From positions 806,001-870,000 of the forward strand of contig JAQEWB010000001.1 in the NCBI GenBank assembly GCA_027694045.1: a stretch of 64,000 bases of DNA. Reading direction: 5' to 3'. Under the pieces are notes generated by a model. That model was not told where the DNA came from. It ran no database searches and worked only from the letters and a program-made list of their open reading frames with translations. Origin of the DNA: Bacillaceae bacterium OF18-1A (GTDB lineage Bacteria; Bacillota; Bacilli; Bacillales; Bacillaceae_G). This document shows positions 1 through 8,620 of the stretch, one piece after another. Numbering within the stretch: the first letter of the stretch is position 1; every line of letters starts with the position of its first letter. The position numbers and the translations under genes are program-made.

Positions 1-426
1 AGCTTCTTCATTTCGCTTCATTTCTAAAAGACATCGTACTAAAGTAAAATATGCTTTCGCTAAAATGTCAGCATCTACATCTGTTTGACTTACCTCTTCT
101 AAGGAATCTTTTAATAACTGTTCTGCTTCAAGGATTTTACGCTCATCTATTAACTCATCACAATATAAAGAGAGCGTTCTCATATTTGGGAATTTTTTAT
201 ACGCGTAGCGAATGAGGAATGAACTGTATTGGTGCATAAGCCCTTCGTCAGTAAGACGAATGAATATATCAAACTCCTCATGTGATGGAATATTAGCAAG
301 CCAATTCTTCACATAAGATAAAGTATTCGTTTCTTTTATATATGAAATTTCATTATTTATTTCCTGTAATCCATCTACAAACCTCTTGTCTTTTAAACAA
401 GCATCTAACTGCTTAAAATCTAGCAT
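1..426 (-). CDS. TPR-like helical protein, 5' part only
   Basis: This is the first 142 codons of a gene that runs off the left edge. The start ATG at 424-426 is preceded by an AGGTGA ribosome binding site at good spacing. The visible protein is helical, charged and free of membrane segments. It has paired helices ending in a tetratricopeptide-like stretch (AEQLLKDSL, AYFTLVRCLL), so I read it as a TPR-type scaffold of unknown partner. The frame is open throughout. No catalytic motif is visible, and function cannot be assigned from the fragment. Confidence 0.6.
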   Translation of the reverse strand, partial: MLDFKQLDACLKDKRFVDGLQEINNEISYIKETNTLSYVKNWLANIPSHEEFDIFIRLTDEGLMHQYSSFLIRYAYKKFPNMRTLSLYCDELIDERKILEAEQLLKDSLEEVSQTDVDADILAKAYFTLVRCLLEMKRNEEA

Positions 427-724
427 GTATTCACCTCGAATTTATATTTATACTGCTACTTGCTTAGATTTTACACATCATATTGTAGGTATTCAACTAT
501 AATCTCTTATAATGAACGGTATTATTTAATATTATTCTAATTCATGACAGAATATAGTAAAAATGTTTGTTTTTCTCTTTATTTTGTTTCATTATATGGA
601 GTAACGTAACATGAGGATTTTTTTGATAACTGAAATCAGTACATGAAATTATATTAGCGATTCTTAAAATATATTGACGATTATACGGTGAATATCGATT
701 TACCGACAAAAAATGACATTTTTC

Positions 725-1519
725 TCATTCATTAAATTCCAAATCTACAAAAACACCGTAATGATCACTAGGAAACACACCAGTTGAAGTTAGTGCCGAA
801 TCCCCAAATATAGATACGTTTTCAATCGTAGGAAATTCAAATGCGGCATTTTCTTGTATCATAATCCAATCATATCTTTTTTCTTGCTTTACATCGTCTT
901 TTAAATTCGGATTCTTTTTATAATCTAAAGTTGGCTGAGCTATCATGTTCTCTTCGATTTCTTTAAACTGAGCTACATCTATCCAATGCTTCCGAATTAA
1001 GTATTGATGCACCATTGAATATGGATCATCATTAAAATCACCACATAATAATTCGTAATCACTTACTCTATTTGTAATCCAATTATTCACGGCATTCATT
1101 TGTTCTTGTCTTTTTCTATTAGATTTCCAATTTAAATGAACATTCGTAACTCCTAACTTGCAACCTTTATATGTAAACGTGATTCGAATAGCACAATAAT
1201 TTGATTCATCTATATCAGTTTCCCAAATTGCTTCTTCAACTAATATAGGTACCTTACTTAAAAATGCTAGTCCTTCATCTGGAGAATCCGGGTACTCTTT
1301 AAATATACAAAACGGATATCCAGTTTGATCCGCTATATACTGTGCAACATTTCTCTTTGATTCATAAGTAACACCGCTTCTAACTTCCTGTAAAGCAAGA
1401 ATATGTGGAGAAATATTTCGAACCTCCTCACATATAGCTTCTAATCTCTCAAACCATAGACTTTCATGATTCCATATATTAAACGTAGCAATCCTCAATA
1501 TATCCCTACCCTTTAACAT
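725..1519 (-). CDS. Endonuclease/exonuclease/phosphatase (EEP) family protein
   Basis: A 264-aa protein of the EEP (DNase I-like) superfamily, metal-dependent phosphodiesterases or phosphatases. Visible family motifs are TFNIWN near residue 12, LALQEV near 41 (metal-binding Glu), CGDFNDDP near 159 (catalytic Asp/Asn) and the terminal SDHYGV near 251 (general-base Asp-His). There is no signal peptide, so it is probably cytosolic. The start overlaps the stop of the upstream methyltransferase by 7 bp and has GGTGA six bases upstream, suggesting translational coupling. The substrate cannot be told from sequence: nucleic acid, phosphoinositide-like and sphingomyelin-like members share these motifs. 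Confidence 0.85.
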   Translation of the reverse strand: MLKGRDILRIATFNIWNHESLWFERLEAICEEVRNISPHILALQEVRSGVTYESKRNVAQYIADQTGYPFCIFKEYPDSPDEGLAFLSKVPILVEEAIWETDIDESNYCAIRITFTYKGCKLGVTNVHLNWKSNRKRQEQMNAVNNWITNRVSDYELLCGDFNDDPYSMVHQYLIRKHWIDVAQFKEIEENMIAQPTLDYKKNPNLKDDVKQEKRYDWIMIQENAAFEFPTIENVSIFGDSALTSTGVFPSDHYGVFVDLEFNE

Positions 1520-2391
1520 ACTATGTCACCAAATGTAATTTTCATATTCGGAGCATATACTAAAGAAGAATGCATTTGAAATGCTTTAAAAAATCGGAGT
1601 TCAGCTTCATATTGATCTAACGCATCATCATATGTTAATCCCCTGTCTATTAAACGTCCTATAAATCGCTGTTTATCACCTGGATTTCCTGCAATTCCCT
1701 CTTCTTTTAATGAGTGATACAACTTTTCTTTATCATCATGATGCATATTAGAATCTAAAAAGTTCACTTTATCACTTACTCTACATTGAATATTTTTTAC
1801 GCCTAGTTCACTTAAATACATCGGTATTTTCATACCAATACTTCCATCTCTTCCGCTTCTCTGCGTGTCACTTTCAAATAACTTCTGCAAAACACCTAGC
1901 CTGATAATTTCCGATTGCCCCTCCCCATCTAACACGTATGAAGACATATTTGATATCCAATGTGGTTCAAAACAGATTATTTTTCCGCCCTTTTTAACTG
2001 ACTGCATCATTTTTCGTAGCATCGTTTTTGGTGAACTCATATGTAACAAGAAAGCATGACAGATTGCTACATCGAATTTATCGTTTAATTCTATTTCTGT
2101 AGCATCCCCCTCCATAAATTCTGACTCATACGGAAGTAAACGAAACAACTCTCTCGCTTCAGCTAATAATGTTTCTCCATTATCAATGCCTGTATACTTT
2201 GATCCTTTTGGAAGTAATGGCATTAATATTAGGCCTAAATAACCATATCCACAACCGTAATCAACGATATGTACGGGCTTAGTAATCTTCCAAACCATAT
2301 TTACTAAAAAGCATACATAATCGTCCTTGTAATATAAGTCTCTTGTATTTTTTAAATATGTCAGTTTACTGTTCCAGTCGTACGTTTCCAA
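1513..2391 (-). CDS. Class I SAM-dependent methyltransferase
   Basis: A 292-aa class I methyltransferase. SAM-binding motif I is DYGCGYGYLG near residues 44-53. The acidic motif II is in TGIDNG, and the motif IV region is FDVAICHAFLLHM. The start codon appears to be TTG, eight bases after a strong AAGGAGG site. It is first in a two-gene unit with the EEP protein. The long C-terminal half after the Rossmann domain has no recognisable domain. The methyl acceptor is unknown; the fold resembles small-molecule methyltransferases more than rRNA ones. Confidence 0.8.
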   Translation of the reverse strand: METYDWNSKLTYLKNTRDLYYKDDYVCFLVNMVWKITKPVHIVDYGCGYGYLGLILMPLLPKGSKYTGIDNGETLLAEARELFRLLPYESEFMEGDATEIELNDKFDVAICHAFLLHMSSPKTMLRKMMQSVKKGGKIICFEPHWISNMSSYVLDGEGQSEIIRLGVLQKLFESDTQRSGRDGSIGMKIPMYLSELGVKNIQCRVSDKVNFLDSNMHHDDKEKLYHSLKEEGIAGNPGDKQRFIGRLIDRGLTYDDALDQYEAELRFFKAFQMHSSLVYAPNMKITFGDIVC

Positions 2392-2520
2392 GATTAATGC
2401 CTCCTTTATTTATATGATATTACAATTCTCCATTTAATACGGACATTCCTACACCTGAAACAATTCCAAAAAAGTTTAGATTTAATAAAATATAACTGTT
2501 ACTTACATATTTTCTATAAA

Positions 2521-2559
2521 AATAGGCATACATATCTAATATGATACATATACCTATTT
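2521..2559 (-). terminator. Probable argS terminator
   Basis: Imperfect inverted repeat just after the argS stop. On the minus strand the stem is followed by a run of five T, as in intrinsic terminators. Confidence 0.55.
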
Positions 2560-2562
2560 GTT

Positions 2563-4251
2563 TTACATCTCCTCAGGTGCTTCCACCCCAAGTAAACGTA
2601 ATCCCTCTTTTAATACAACCGTCACAGCATATACTAATGCAAGTCTGCTATCTTTTTCTTCATTCTCTTCCAATATACGAACATTCCCATAATATTTATT
2701 GAACGATTGTGCTACATCTAATACATATTTCGAAATGATTGATGGCTCATTTTTGTTGAAGGCTGCTTCAATTACTTGTGGGAATTTGTTTAGTAATTTT
2801 ACGACACTCCAGCTATGATTATCTTTTAATGCAAATGTACACGTTTCAAATTCTACGCTTTCTTTTCTTAAAATAGAGCAAGCGCGCGCATGTGTGTATT
2901 GTACGTACGGTCCTGTTTCTCCTTCAAATTTTAGCATATTTTCTAAAGAGAATTCGATATTATGCATACGTTCATTTTTTAAATCGTGGAAGATGACTGC
3001 TCCAACACCGACTTGTTTTGCTACTACTTCTTTCTTTTTTAAGTTTGGATTTTTCTCTTCAATATTTTGTTTTGCAAGTTCGATTGCTTCCTCAAGTACT
3101 TCTTCGAGTAAAATAACTCTTCCTTTACGTGTCGACATTTTCTTACCGTCTTTTAAAATGAACCCAAACGGTACATGTTCCATACCATCAACCCAAGTGT
3201 AACCAAGCTTTTTTAATACAGTGAAAAATTGATTGAAGTGTAGACTTTGTTCCGGGCCAACAACGTATAATGCTTTATCAAACCCAAATGTGTTTTGACG
3301 ATATAACGCTGCCGTTAAGTCACGCGTTGCGTAAATCGTCGCACCATCTGATTTTCTAATTAAGCAAGGTGGCATTCCTTCTTCTTCTAAATTAACGACT
3401 AATGCGCCTTCAGACTCTTCAAGCAAATTATGCTCCTCTAAAATCCCAATAAAGTCTTCCATTAAATTATTATAAAAAGCTTCTCCTTGAAAATTAGTAA
3501 ATTCAACACCGAGAAGTTCATAAATACGAGAAAATTCTTTTAAGGATTCGTGACGGAACCAATTCCAAAGCTCAACTGCTTCTTCATCACCTTCTTCTAA
3601 TTTCTTAAACCAAGCGCGTCCATCTTCTTCTAGTTCTTCGTCTTCTTTTACCTCTTCATGGAATTGAACATATAACTTAAATAGTTCACGTATTGGATCC
3701 TCTTTAACTACTGCTTCATTTCCCCATTTTTTATAAGCTGTAATTAACTTTCCAAACTGTGTTCCCCAATCCCCAATGTAATTAATTCCTACAACTTCAT
3801 AGCCACACTTCTCAGCGATATGCTTTAATGAATTCCCTATCATTGTAGAACGTAAATGCCCCATTGAAAAAGGTTTCGCGATATTAGGAGAAGAATAATC
3901 GATAACTACTGTTTTTTCACACCCAAAATGATTTTGACCGTACTCTTCTTTCTTCGCTAAAATCGTTTTTAAAACTTCATCACTTACAGTTTCACGATTA
4001 AAAAAGACGTTTATATAAGGACCAACGGCTTCTACTTTCGTAAAAAACGGATCATTTAATTTTTCAACAACTTCCTTTGCGATAATGGCTGGTGATTTTT
4101 TATATTGCTTCGCAAGTGAGAAACATGGGAACGCTGCATCTCCAAATTCATCTTGTTTCGGTGTTTCAATTAAATCTAAAATTTGTTTTTGCGTTAATTC
4201 ATTCATGAAAATATTAGATAAACTTTCCGCAAACTGCATTTTATAATCCAT
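2563..4251 (-). CDS. argS: Arginine--tRNA ligase
   Basis: A 562-aa class I aminoacyl-tRNA synthetase charging tRNA-Arg. The HIGH signature region is AKPFSMGHLRS near residues 127-137, preceded by the arginyl-specific SSPN. The KMSKS-like loop is KKMSTRKG near 371. An N-terminal ArgRS additional domain (about 1-85) and a C-terminal DALR anticodon-binding domain (about 440-562) are in place. Length is typical for the shorter bacillus ArgRS paralogues. The start ATG follows an AGGAGG site. A T-box leader immediately upstream indicates induction by uncharged tRNA-Arg. The B. cereus group commonly carries a second argS, so this may be the inducible copy (inference). Confidence 0.97.
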   Translation of the reverse strand: MDYKMQFAESLSNIFMNELTQKQILDLIETPKQDEFGDAAFPCFSLAKQYKKSPAIIAKEVVEKLNDPFFTKVEAVGPYINVFFNRETVSDEVLKTILAKKEEYGQNHFGCEKTVVIDYSSPNIAKPFSMGHLRSTMIGNSLKHIAEKCGYEVVGINYIGDWGTQFGKLITAYKKWGNEAVVKEDPIRELFKLYVQFHEEVKEDEELEEDGRAWFKKLEEGDEEAVELWNWFRHESLKEFSRIYELLGVEFTNFQGEAFYNNLMEDFIGILEEHNLLEESEGALVVNLEEEGMPPCLIRKSDGATIYATRDLTAALYRQNTFGFDKALYVVGPEQSLHFNQFFTVLKKLGYTWVDGMEHVPFGFILKDGKKMSTRKGRVILLEEVLEEAIELAKQNIEEKNPNLKKKEVVAKQVGVGAVIFHDLKNERMHNIEFSLENMLKFEGETGPYVQYTHARACSILRKESVEFETCTFALKDNHSWSVVKLLNKFPQVIEAAFNKNEPSIISKYVLDVAQSFNKYYGNVRILEENEEKDSRLALVYAVTVVLKEGLRLLGVEAPEEM

Positions 4252-4280
4252 GATTTAACCTCCTTATTTTTTAAAACACA

Positions 4281-4523
4281 AAAAACTCGTCTCTAAAAAG
4301 AGACGAGTTTTAACCCGTGGTACCACCCTTGTTGTTCGTTACGAACCACTTTCCCGTTTATAACGAGGACAGGGGGCCTCGGCTTACTCTACTATTCGTT
4401 CAAGAAGCATCTCCGAAGTGCGCTTCATCTTTTTCTTCCGCACTAGGCTCACACCATCCCTAGCTCGCTTTCCTTCTAAAAAAGACTACTCTCTTCATCA
4501 CAGACAGTATATTTAATTGATTA
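4281..4523 (-). promoter_or_regulatory. T-box leader (tRNA-Arg responsive) of argS
   Basis: The antiterminator T-box consensus (CCCGTGGTACCACCC on the plus strand, 4314-4328) lies just before a strong terminator hairpin at 4282-4311 whose minus-strand transcript ends in a T run. Upstream are stem I elements (AGUAG-like and a GGTGTGA-type AG-bulge region, 4450-4495). The trinucleotide CGC (4420-4422, minus strand), in the context GAAG-CGC-ACTTC, is the best candidate specifier codon and would match Arg. Uncharged tRNA-Arg binding would favour antitermination and argS expression. Confidence 0.92.
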
Positions 4524-4529
4524 TTGCTT

Positions 4530-4557
4530 ATTATACATTTTTTCAAACAATTAGCAA
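4530..4557 (-). promoter_or_regulatory. SigA-type promoter of the argS T-box transcript
   Basis: On the minus strand, -35 TTGCTA (4552-4557) and -10 TATAAT (4530-4535) are separated by 16 bp. The predicted start near 4523 precedes the T-box stem I. The -35 overlaps the last codons of the upstream gene. Confidence 0.75.
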
Positions 4558-5327
4558 GGGTCAATTACACCAAAGTGAAACTTAGCACTTTTTCTTTTGT
4601 ATACGTGAAAATTATGTCTTTCAAATCTAGAACTACGGAAGTGATCTTTCAGAACGACACGCTTTCTCGCCACACGCTTCGCTTCCGCAATTGTTTCATC
4701 AGTAATATCATGATACAAAGCAAAATGTTTTAACCCTTTAATTCCATCTGATTCTATAACTGTTTCTTCAAACATCGGATCAAGGTAAACGACATCGTAA
4801 CTATTATCTTCACATTGCGCTAAAAATGAAAAATGCTCCGTTTGCTTTACTTGGATTCTTTGCATTGCCTCATCAATTTCAGAAACGGATGAAGACCATG
4901 TTTGCAGACCATTTCTCATGATATAAGCCATATATTCATTGCCTTCAAGTCCTGTTACTGTTCCACTTTCACCAACAACATAACTAGCTACAATACTATC
5001 TGATGCCATACCGAGCGTACAATCTAACACTGTCATTCCGCTCTCTAATTTAGCAGCTTGTACAAACGGATCGTGTTCTCCGCGCATTAACCTTTTCACA
5101 CGAAACATCGCTGAGTTTGGATGAAAGAAAAACGACTCTTCCGTTCCTTTTGGATAAATAGCTAATCTGTTCTTCCCTACGACCAGTACATCTTGTTCAT
5201 ACTCCTCATGTAGTTTATGTACTGGTATGTCATTACGTTTAACGAAAGAACGATTTAACTCTACTGCTACCTTATTTGCATAATCTATCATTTCTTTGTT
5301 CGTTCTTCCTGCTGTTGTTACTATCAT
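4551..5327 (-). CDS. ypiP: RsmJ-like SAM methyltransferase (YpiP family)
   Basis: A 258-aa class I methyltransferase. Motif I is LDCTLGMASD near residue 100 and the catalytic-site motif is VYLDPMFEE near 181. The LDPMF signature is characteristic of the RsmJ/YhiQ 16S rRNA guanine methyltransferase relatives. N-terminal residues 1-70 are the small domain seen in bacillus YpiP. In B. subtilis the order ypiP-yphP-ypgR is conserved, and the same order appears here, supporting the name. An RNA target is inferred, not shown. Confidence 0.75.
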   Translation of the reverse strand: MIVTTAGRTNKEMIDYANKVAVELNRSFVKRNDIPVHKLHEEYEQDVLVVGKNRLAIYPKGTEESFFFHPNSAMFRVKRLMRGEHDPFVQAAKLESGMTVLDCTLGMASDSIVASYVVGESGTVTGLEGNEYMAYIMRNGLQTWSSSVSEIDEAMQRIQVKQTEHFSFLAQCEDNSYDVVYLDPMFEETVIESDGIKGLKHFALYHDITDETIAEAKRVARKRVVLKDHFRSSRFERHNFHVYKRKSAKFHFGVIDPC

Positions 5328-5349
5328 GATTTCACCTCTATATAAAGAA

Positions 5350-5374
5350 AAGAGGGAGATTTACTCTCCCCCTT
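5350..5374 (-). terminator. Terminator after brxA
   Basis: Stem GAGGGAGA/TCTCCCCC. On the minus strand it is followed by TTTTCTTT, immediately after the brxA stop. Confidence 0.75.
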
Positions 5375-5376
5375 CT

Positions 5377-5811
5377 TTAGCAATTCTTTTCGAAAGCTTG
5401 CTCTAAGTTCGTAATAATTTCGTCCATAGTTGCACCTTCAATTTCATGACGGTGAATGAAGTGAACAACTTCTTTTCCTTTTAATAATGCCATAGATGGT
5501 GAAGATGGAGGAATTTCTCCGAAGTATTCACGCATTTTTGCAGTAGCATCTTTATCTTGACCTGCGAATACAGTTACAAGATGATCAGGTTGCTTCTCAG
5601 CACGAACAACCGCTTGACCTGCTGATGGACGTGCTAAACCAGCTGCACAACCACAAACAGAGTTTACAACTACTAAAGTTGTACCTGATGTATTTTCCAT
5701 AAATTCTGTAACAGCTTCTTCTGTAGTTAACTCTTCAAATCCAGAACGCACTAATTCTTGGCGCATTGGAATTACCATTTGGCGCATGTATTCTTCATAA
5801 GCATTTGACAT
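5377..5811 (-). CDS. brxA: Bacilliredoxin BrxA (YphP)
   Basis: A 144-aa bacilliredoxin of thioredoxin-like fold that removes bacillithiol from S-bacillithiolated proteins after oxidative stress. The active-site CGC motif is at residues 53-55 in the family context NSVCGCAAG. The length equals B. subtilis YphP, and the sequence is very close to it throughout. I start at the second Met (MSNAYEEY) because AAGGAGAG lies at good spacing before it; a frame extension of six codons upstream lacks a site. Located beside another thiol oxidoreductase gene. Confidence 0.93.
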   Translation of the reverse strand: MSNAYEEYMRQMVIPMRQELVRSGFEELTTEEAVTEFMENTSGTTLVVVNSVCGCAAGLARPSAGQAVVRAEKQPDHLVTVFAGQDKDATAKMREYFGEIPPSSPSMALLKGKEVVHFIHRHEIEGATMDEIITNLEQAFEKNC

Positions 5812-5893
5812 CTTGTATCTCTCCTTCAACTTTCATTCCAAATTCATCATATCACGCTCTATTAATAGGTGCAAAAGAAAGATAACGATGATT

Positions 5894-6277
5894 TCATTTT
5901 TTTGTAGGGATTTCACAAACACCTTCACGGCAATGTCCAACTGGGACAAGTTTTCTATTGTTAGCGATGTAATCGTATACTTTTCTTCCAAATCCAAGTA
6001 CGATAGATATCTTTATAAAAGGAACGGCAAACCAATAAGATGGAACGGCTTTTGCTAATACATATATGCTATGAACTCCGTCATACCACTTATTATTTTT
6101 TAAAATGTACAACCTTTGTTCCATCTTACTTTGTAGTTCTTTGGAAATTTCATACTTCTCAACTACACCTTCATCTCGAAATGAAACAAATTTCATCTTA
6201 CCTTTTTTATCTAATTTTTTCGTACGTTCTGCAACCGCAGTACACATCGGACACCAACTATCATAGAAAACGATCAT
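5894..6277 (-). CDS. DCC family thiol-disulfide oxidoreductase
   Basis: A 127-aa protein of the DUF393/DCC family, thioredoxin-fold proteins with a CxxC pair. The defining DSWCPMC motif is at residues 6-12, with Cys9 and Cys12 as the likely redox pair. A hydrophobic stretch near 75-95 (YWFAVPFIKISIVLGF) could lie against the membrane. Only 3 bp separate its start from the ypgR stop, so the two are co-transcribed. Its redox partner is unknown. Confidence 0.85.
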   Translation of the reverse strand: MIVFYDSWCPMCTAVAERTKKLDKKGKMKFVSFRDEGVVEKYEISKELQSKMEQRLYILKNNKWYDGVHSIYVLAKAVPSYWFAVPFIKISIVLGFGRKVYDYIANNRKLVPVGHCREGVCEIPTKK

Positions 6278-6280
6278 ATA

Positions 6281-7408
6281 TTATTCCCCTTTACGAGACT
6301 CCGTCATTTGTTTCCATACCGAACCTTTTGCTTCTTCGCCGCCTTCAATACGCTCTAATGCTAGACGCGCTTGCATCGCTACTTCAAACTCCGGATCCTC
6401 TTGCGCTACTTTTAATGCTGGAATAGCACTTTCATCTCCAAGTTCAAATAAGAACATCGCTGCACGCCAACGTACTAATTTACTTGAATCTTTTAGCGAC
6501 TTAATCATAACGAACATCGCTGCTGGATCACCTACATCTGATAAACAATCCCCTGCAGTACGACGAACGCTTACTGAGCGATCTAATAACGCTTTATATA
6601 ATAACGGTAATACTTCATCACCTTTTACCATACCTAAATAAGCTGTTGCTAAACGGCGGATAGATACTTTCTCATCATCTAATGCCATTTTCAGCACTGG
6701 AATATCTTCTTCCGTAGGATCCATTTGCTCTAATGCTGCAAAACGGTTTTTCCAATCAGCATCTTTCATCATTTCTTCTGTTACTTTATATGGTTCACGC
6801 TTTTGAATCGTTACTTCAACCGCACCAGCTTGCTCTAATAATTCTTTAACTGTTTGATTCACACGTTCTTCTGAATAAGCAGCAACAATCTCTTCTACTA
6901 CTTCTTTCCCGATTTCTTCAAAATTACCGTAACGTGTACTTTGTTCCACCCATTTACGTTCTTTTACAACATTTGGTGCAGACATTTGAACTTTCATGAT
7001 CGATTCCTTAAAACGGTCAGGTAAACCAACACGTTCTTCCGTCGTTCCATCTGTTAACTTCACTTGCATTGGAATTGTAAAGAACATTTGAACAAACACT
7101 TTCACTTCTCCAAAATGAGCAAGTTGTTGTTCTTCTCTTTCTTCCACTACTTCTTCACCGAAAACAGCACGAACTTGCTGTAATAAAACTTTCCAGTCAT
7201 ACTTTGCATTTCGCTCCACTGCTAAAAAGTCGGCTACATGATATACACCTTTAATGCCTTCAATTTTCAAAATTTCTTGCACTTGCATTGGTGCTTGTTC
7301 TTTATTTTCATTTGTATAATTATTACGTGCTCCTGATGGTAATACTTCATTCAAAATAACTTTCATTGTATTTGGACTTGGCGTGGGTTCAATTGCTTTA
7401 ATCTTCAC
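6281..7408 (-). CDS. ypgR: Conserved virulence factor C-like protein (YpgR), NifU-N plus HEAT repeats
   Basis: A 375-aa protein. The first about 85 residues resemble the Nfu/NifU N-terminal domain (opening IEPTPSPNTMK). The middle carries a charged linker, and residues about 215-355 form HEAT-like repeats (LDDEKVSIRRLATAYLG, LLDRSVSVRRTAGDCL, LKDSSKLVRWRAAMFL). This architecture matches the CvfC/YpgR family, reported to affect virulence in Staphylococcus aureus, with molecular role unclear. The CxxC of true Nfu proteins is absent, so direct Fe-S assembly is doubtful. It is first in an operon with the DCC protein. Confidence 0.85.
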   Translation of the reverse strand: MKIKAIEPTPSPNTMKVILNEVLPSGARNNYTNENKEQAPMQVQEILKIEGIKGVYHVADFLAVERNAKYDWKVLLQQVRAVFGEEVVEEREEQQLAHFGEVKVFVQMFFTIPMQVKLTDGTTEERVGLPDRFKESIMKVQMSAPNVVKERKWVEQSTRYGNFEEIGKEVVEEIVAAYSEERVNQTVKELLEQAGAVEVTIQKREPYKVTEEMMKDADWKNRFAALEQMDPTEEDIPVLKMALDDEKVSIRRLATAYLGMVKGDEVLPLLYKALLDRSVSVRRTAGDCLSDVGDPAAMFVMIKSLKDSSKLVRWRAAMFLFELGDESAIPALKVAQEDPEFEVAMQARLALERIEGGEEAKGSVWKQMTESRKGE

Positions 7409-7600
7409 GTAAAAACTCTCCTTTATTGCATGTTCTTAGCTGTATTGTAACATGTTCCCCCTTTATACTCCTACTCGGATGCTTTATTTTAAGAAGGAAC
7501 TTTGTATTATTTGTCGTACATAAAAAGAATCGGTTATATACGAGGACGTTCTGTTAATTGGAAACTTTATAAGTACACATAAGATTTTGGAGGATATTAC

Positions 7601-7697
7601 ATGGAAAAAGAGGAACTTTTAGAAAAAATAAAAATATTACAAAATAACCTCTAATAGAACTGAATAAAAAATATAAATTTATTTTTTATCCGGTTCT
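7601..7697 (+). pseudogene. Possible broken small Spo0E-like coding remnant
   Basis: A strong site (TTGGAGG) precedes an ATG opening a 17-codon frame beginning MEKEELLEKIKILQNNL, which stops at 7652. After a 2-base deletion or 1-base shift at the CTCTAA, the reading continues IELNKKYKF and onward to a stop near 7700. The helical L-x-x-I-x-x-L start resembles the first helix of small Spo0E-type aspartyl-phosphate phosphatases, but the diagnostic SQxLD motif is not seen. A decayed copy is one reading; a genuine 17-residue peptide is the other. Confidence 0.3.
7656..7697. terminator. AT-rich hairpin
   Basis: An 18-bp imperfect inverted repeat (AGAACTGAATAAAAAATA against its partner ending in CCGGTTCT). 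It lies after the small plus-strand frame and after the ssbB-like stop, but neither side has a long T run, so terminator function is uncertain. Confidence 0.4.
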
Positions 7698-7719
7698 TTA
7701 AGTGTATTAAAATCCTACT

Positions 7720-8058
7720 TTATCGCGATGCCCCCTCCCGCCGTCTCTCCAAAAATGTAATACTCTCAACTACAACCTCAGTTCGATATATTCTCTTTCC
7801 TTGATCATCATCGTAATTACTCGTTTGAATACGCCCGGTAATCCCAACAAGCGAACCCTTCGTACAATACTCTGTTACATTTTCAGCCGATTTCCGCCAT
7901 ATTTGACAATTTATAAAATCGACTTGTTGTTCACCTAAACTATTTCGAAACCCTCTATTCACCGCAACACATATTCGTGCATAAGCGACGCCTTGCTTTG
8001 TGTAGTATAATTCTGGTTCCTTTGTCAATCTACCGATTAATACAACTCGATTCATCAT
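7720..8058 (-). CDS. ssbB: Single-stranded DNA-binding protein, short SsbB type
   Basis: A 112-aa single-stranded DNA-binding protein made only of the OB-fold domain. Typical motifs are [17 protein letters not shown] at the start, FINCQIW near 49 and [10 protein letters not shown] near 70. It lacks the long Gly/Gln linker and acidic DDIPF tail of the essential SSB, as in B. subtilis SsbB (YwpH), which protects incoming DNA during transformation. AGGTGG lies eight bases before the first of two adjacent ATG codons. The ssbB assignment rests on length and domain content. Confidence 0.85.
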   Translation of the reverse strand: MMNRVVLIGRLTKEPELYYTKQGVAYARICVAVNRGFRNSLGEQQVDFINCQIWRKSAENVTEYCTKGSLVGITGRIQTSNYDDDQGKRIYRTEVVVESITFLERRREGASR

Positions 8059-8178
8059 AAGTTATACCACCTCACATATTTTTCTTCATTGTAAAGAGAA
8101 ATATGTAAAAGGTAAAAAGTGCAAAATAGTATATTTATAAGTAACAAGCATTGCTTTATATCTTACAAAAACAAAAAA

Positions 8179-8211
8179 GAAACCTTACATATTTCAAACA
8201 TGCAAGGTTTC
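8179..8211 (-). terminator. Terminator after the 84-aa gene
   Basis: Stem GAAACCTT..CAT/ATG..AAGGTTTC. On the minus strand it is followed by six T. Confidence 0.75.
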
Positions 8212-8218
8212 AAAAATA

Positions 8219-8473
8219 TTATACTTCACTACAAGATATGTAATATCCTCCGCGTGCCATTTTTATTTCAGCATAGTACATTACATTTTCTAAGTAGAAA
8301 GTAATCGGTTTTACTTTACTTTCAAATTTTAATTGTTCATTACATTCAGTTGCATACTTCTCAATAGCTGAGCAAATGAATTCTGCTGACGGATATGTTA
8401 AAGCATTATCTAGTTCTATGAAAAAACTTTTAGAGAATAATTTTTTCATAATCCCTTTCTTCTCTTTCACCAT
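8219..8473 (-). CDS. Small conserved protein, possibly DUF4318
   Basis: An 84-aa cytosolic protein. The core from MKKLFSKSFF to YYISCSEV looks like the small bacillus family I recall as DUF4318, but this is memory-based. There is no membrane segment or metal motif. GGGGG lies seven bases before the first ATG. An internal ATG nine codons in has a poorer spacing, so I keep the longer form. It has its own terminator and a bcr1-type mini element upstream at 8522-8576. Function unknown. Confidence 0.6.
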   Translation of the reverse strand: MVKEKKGIMKKLFSKSFFIELDNALTYPSAEFICSAIEKYATECNEQLKFESKVKPITFYLENVMYYAEIKMARGGYYISCSEV

Positions 8474-8521
8474 ATTCCATCCCCCTCAGTTCAGATTATC
8501 CATATTATACCACGCATTCGA

Positions 8522-8576
8522 TTTATCCCGCATTAACGGGCAGGAAGACTCCCACTGATTATTAATTTCACTTTAT
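8522..8576 (-). repeat. Short bcr1-derived repeat with TTTAT flanks
   Basis: A 45-bp element (8527-8571) lies between two TTTAT pentamers (8522-8526 and 8572-8576). Its left part CCCGCATTAACGGGCAG and right part ACTGATTATTAATTTCAC match the two ends of the full bcr1 copy at 61711-61859, so it looks like an internally deleted copy. A second element of the same length is at 55764-55818. Confidence 0.75.
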
Positions 8577-8586
8577 CTTTGAAAAT

Positions 8587-8617
8587 AAAAAATCCTGCAT
8601 TTTTCATGCAGGATTTT
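8587..8617 (-). terminator. Terminator after the Bax-inhibitor-1 gene
   Basis: Perfect stem AAAAAATCCTGCAT/ATGCAGGATTTTTT with a 5-base loop, 3 bp from the stop codon. Symmetrical A and T runs could let it work in both directions. Confidence 0.9.
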
Positions 8618-8620
8618 TTA

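Larger units (their letters stand above)
7409..7719. other. Intergenic region with a broken small ORF
   Basis: Between ypgR and the ssbB-like gene. It contains the ypgR promoter region, a plus-strand short frame at 7601-7654 and an AT-rich hairpin at 7656-7697. Nothing else is recognisable. Confidence 0.5.
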
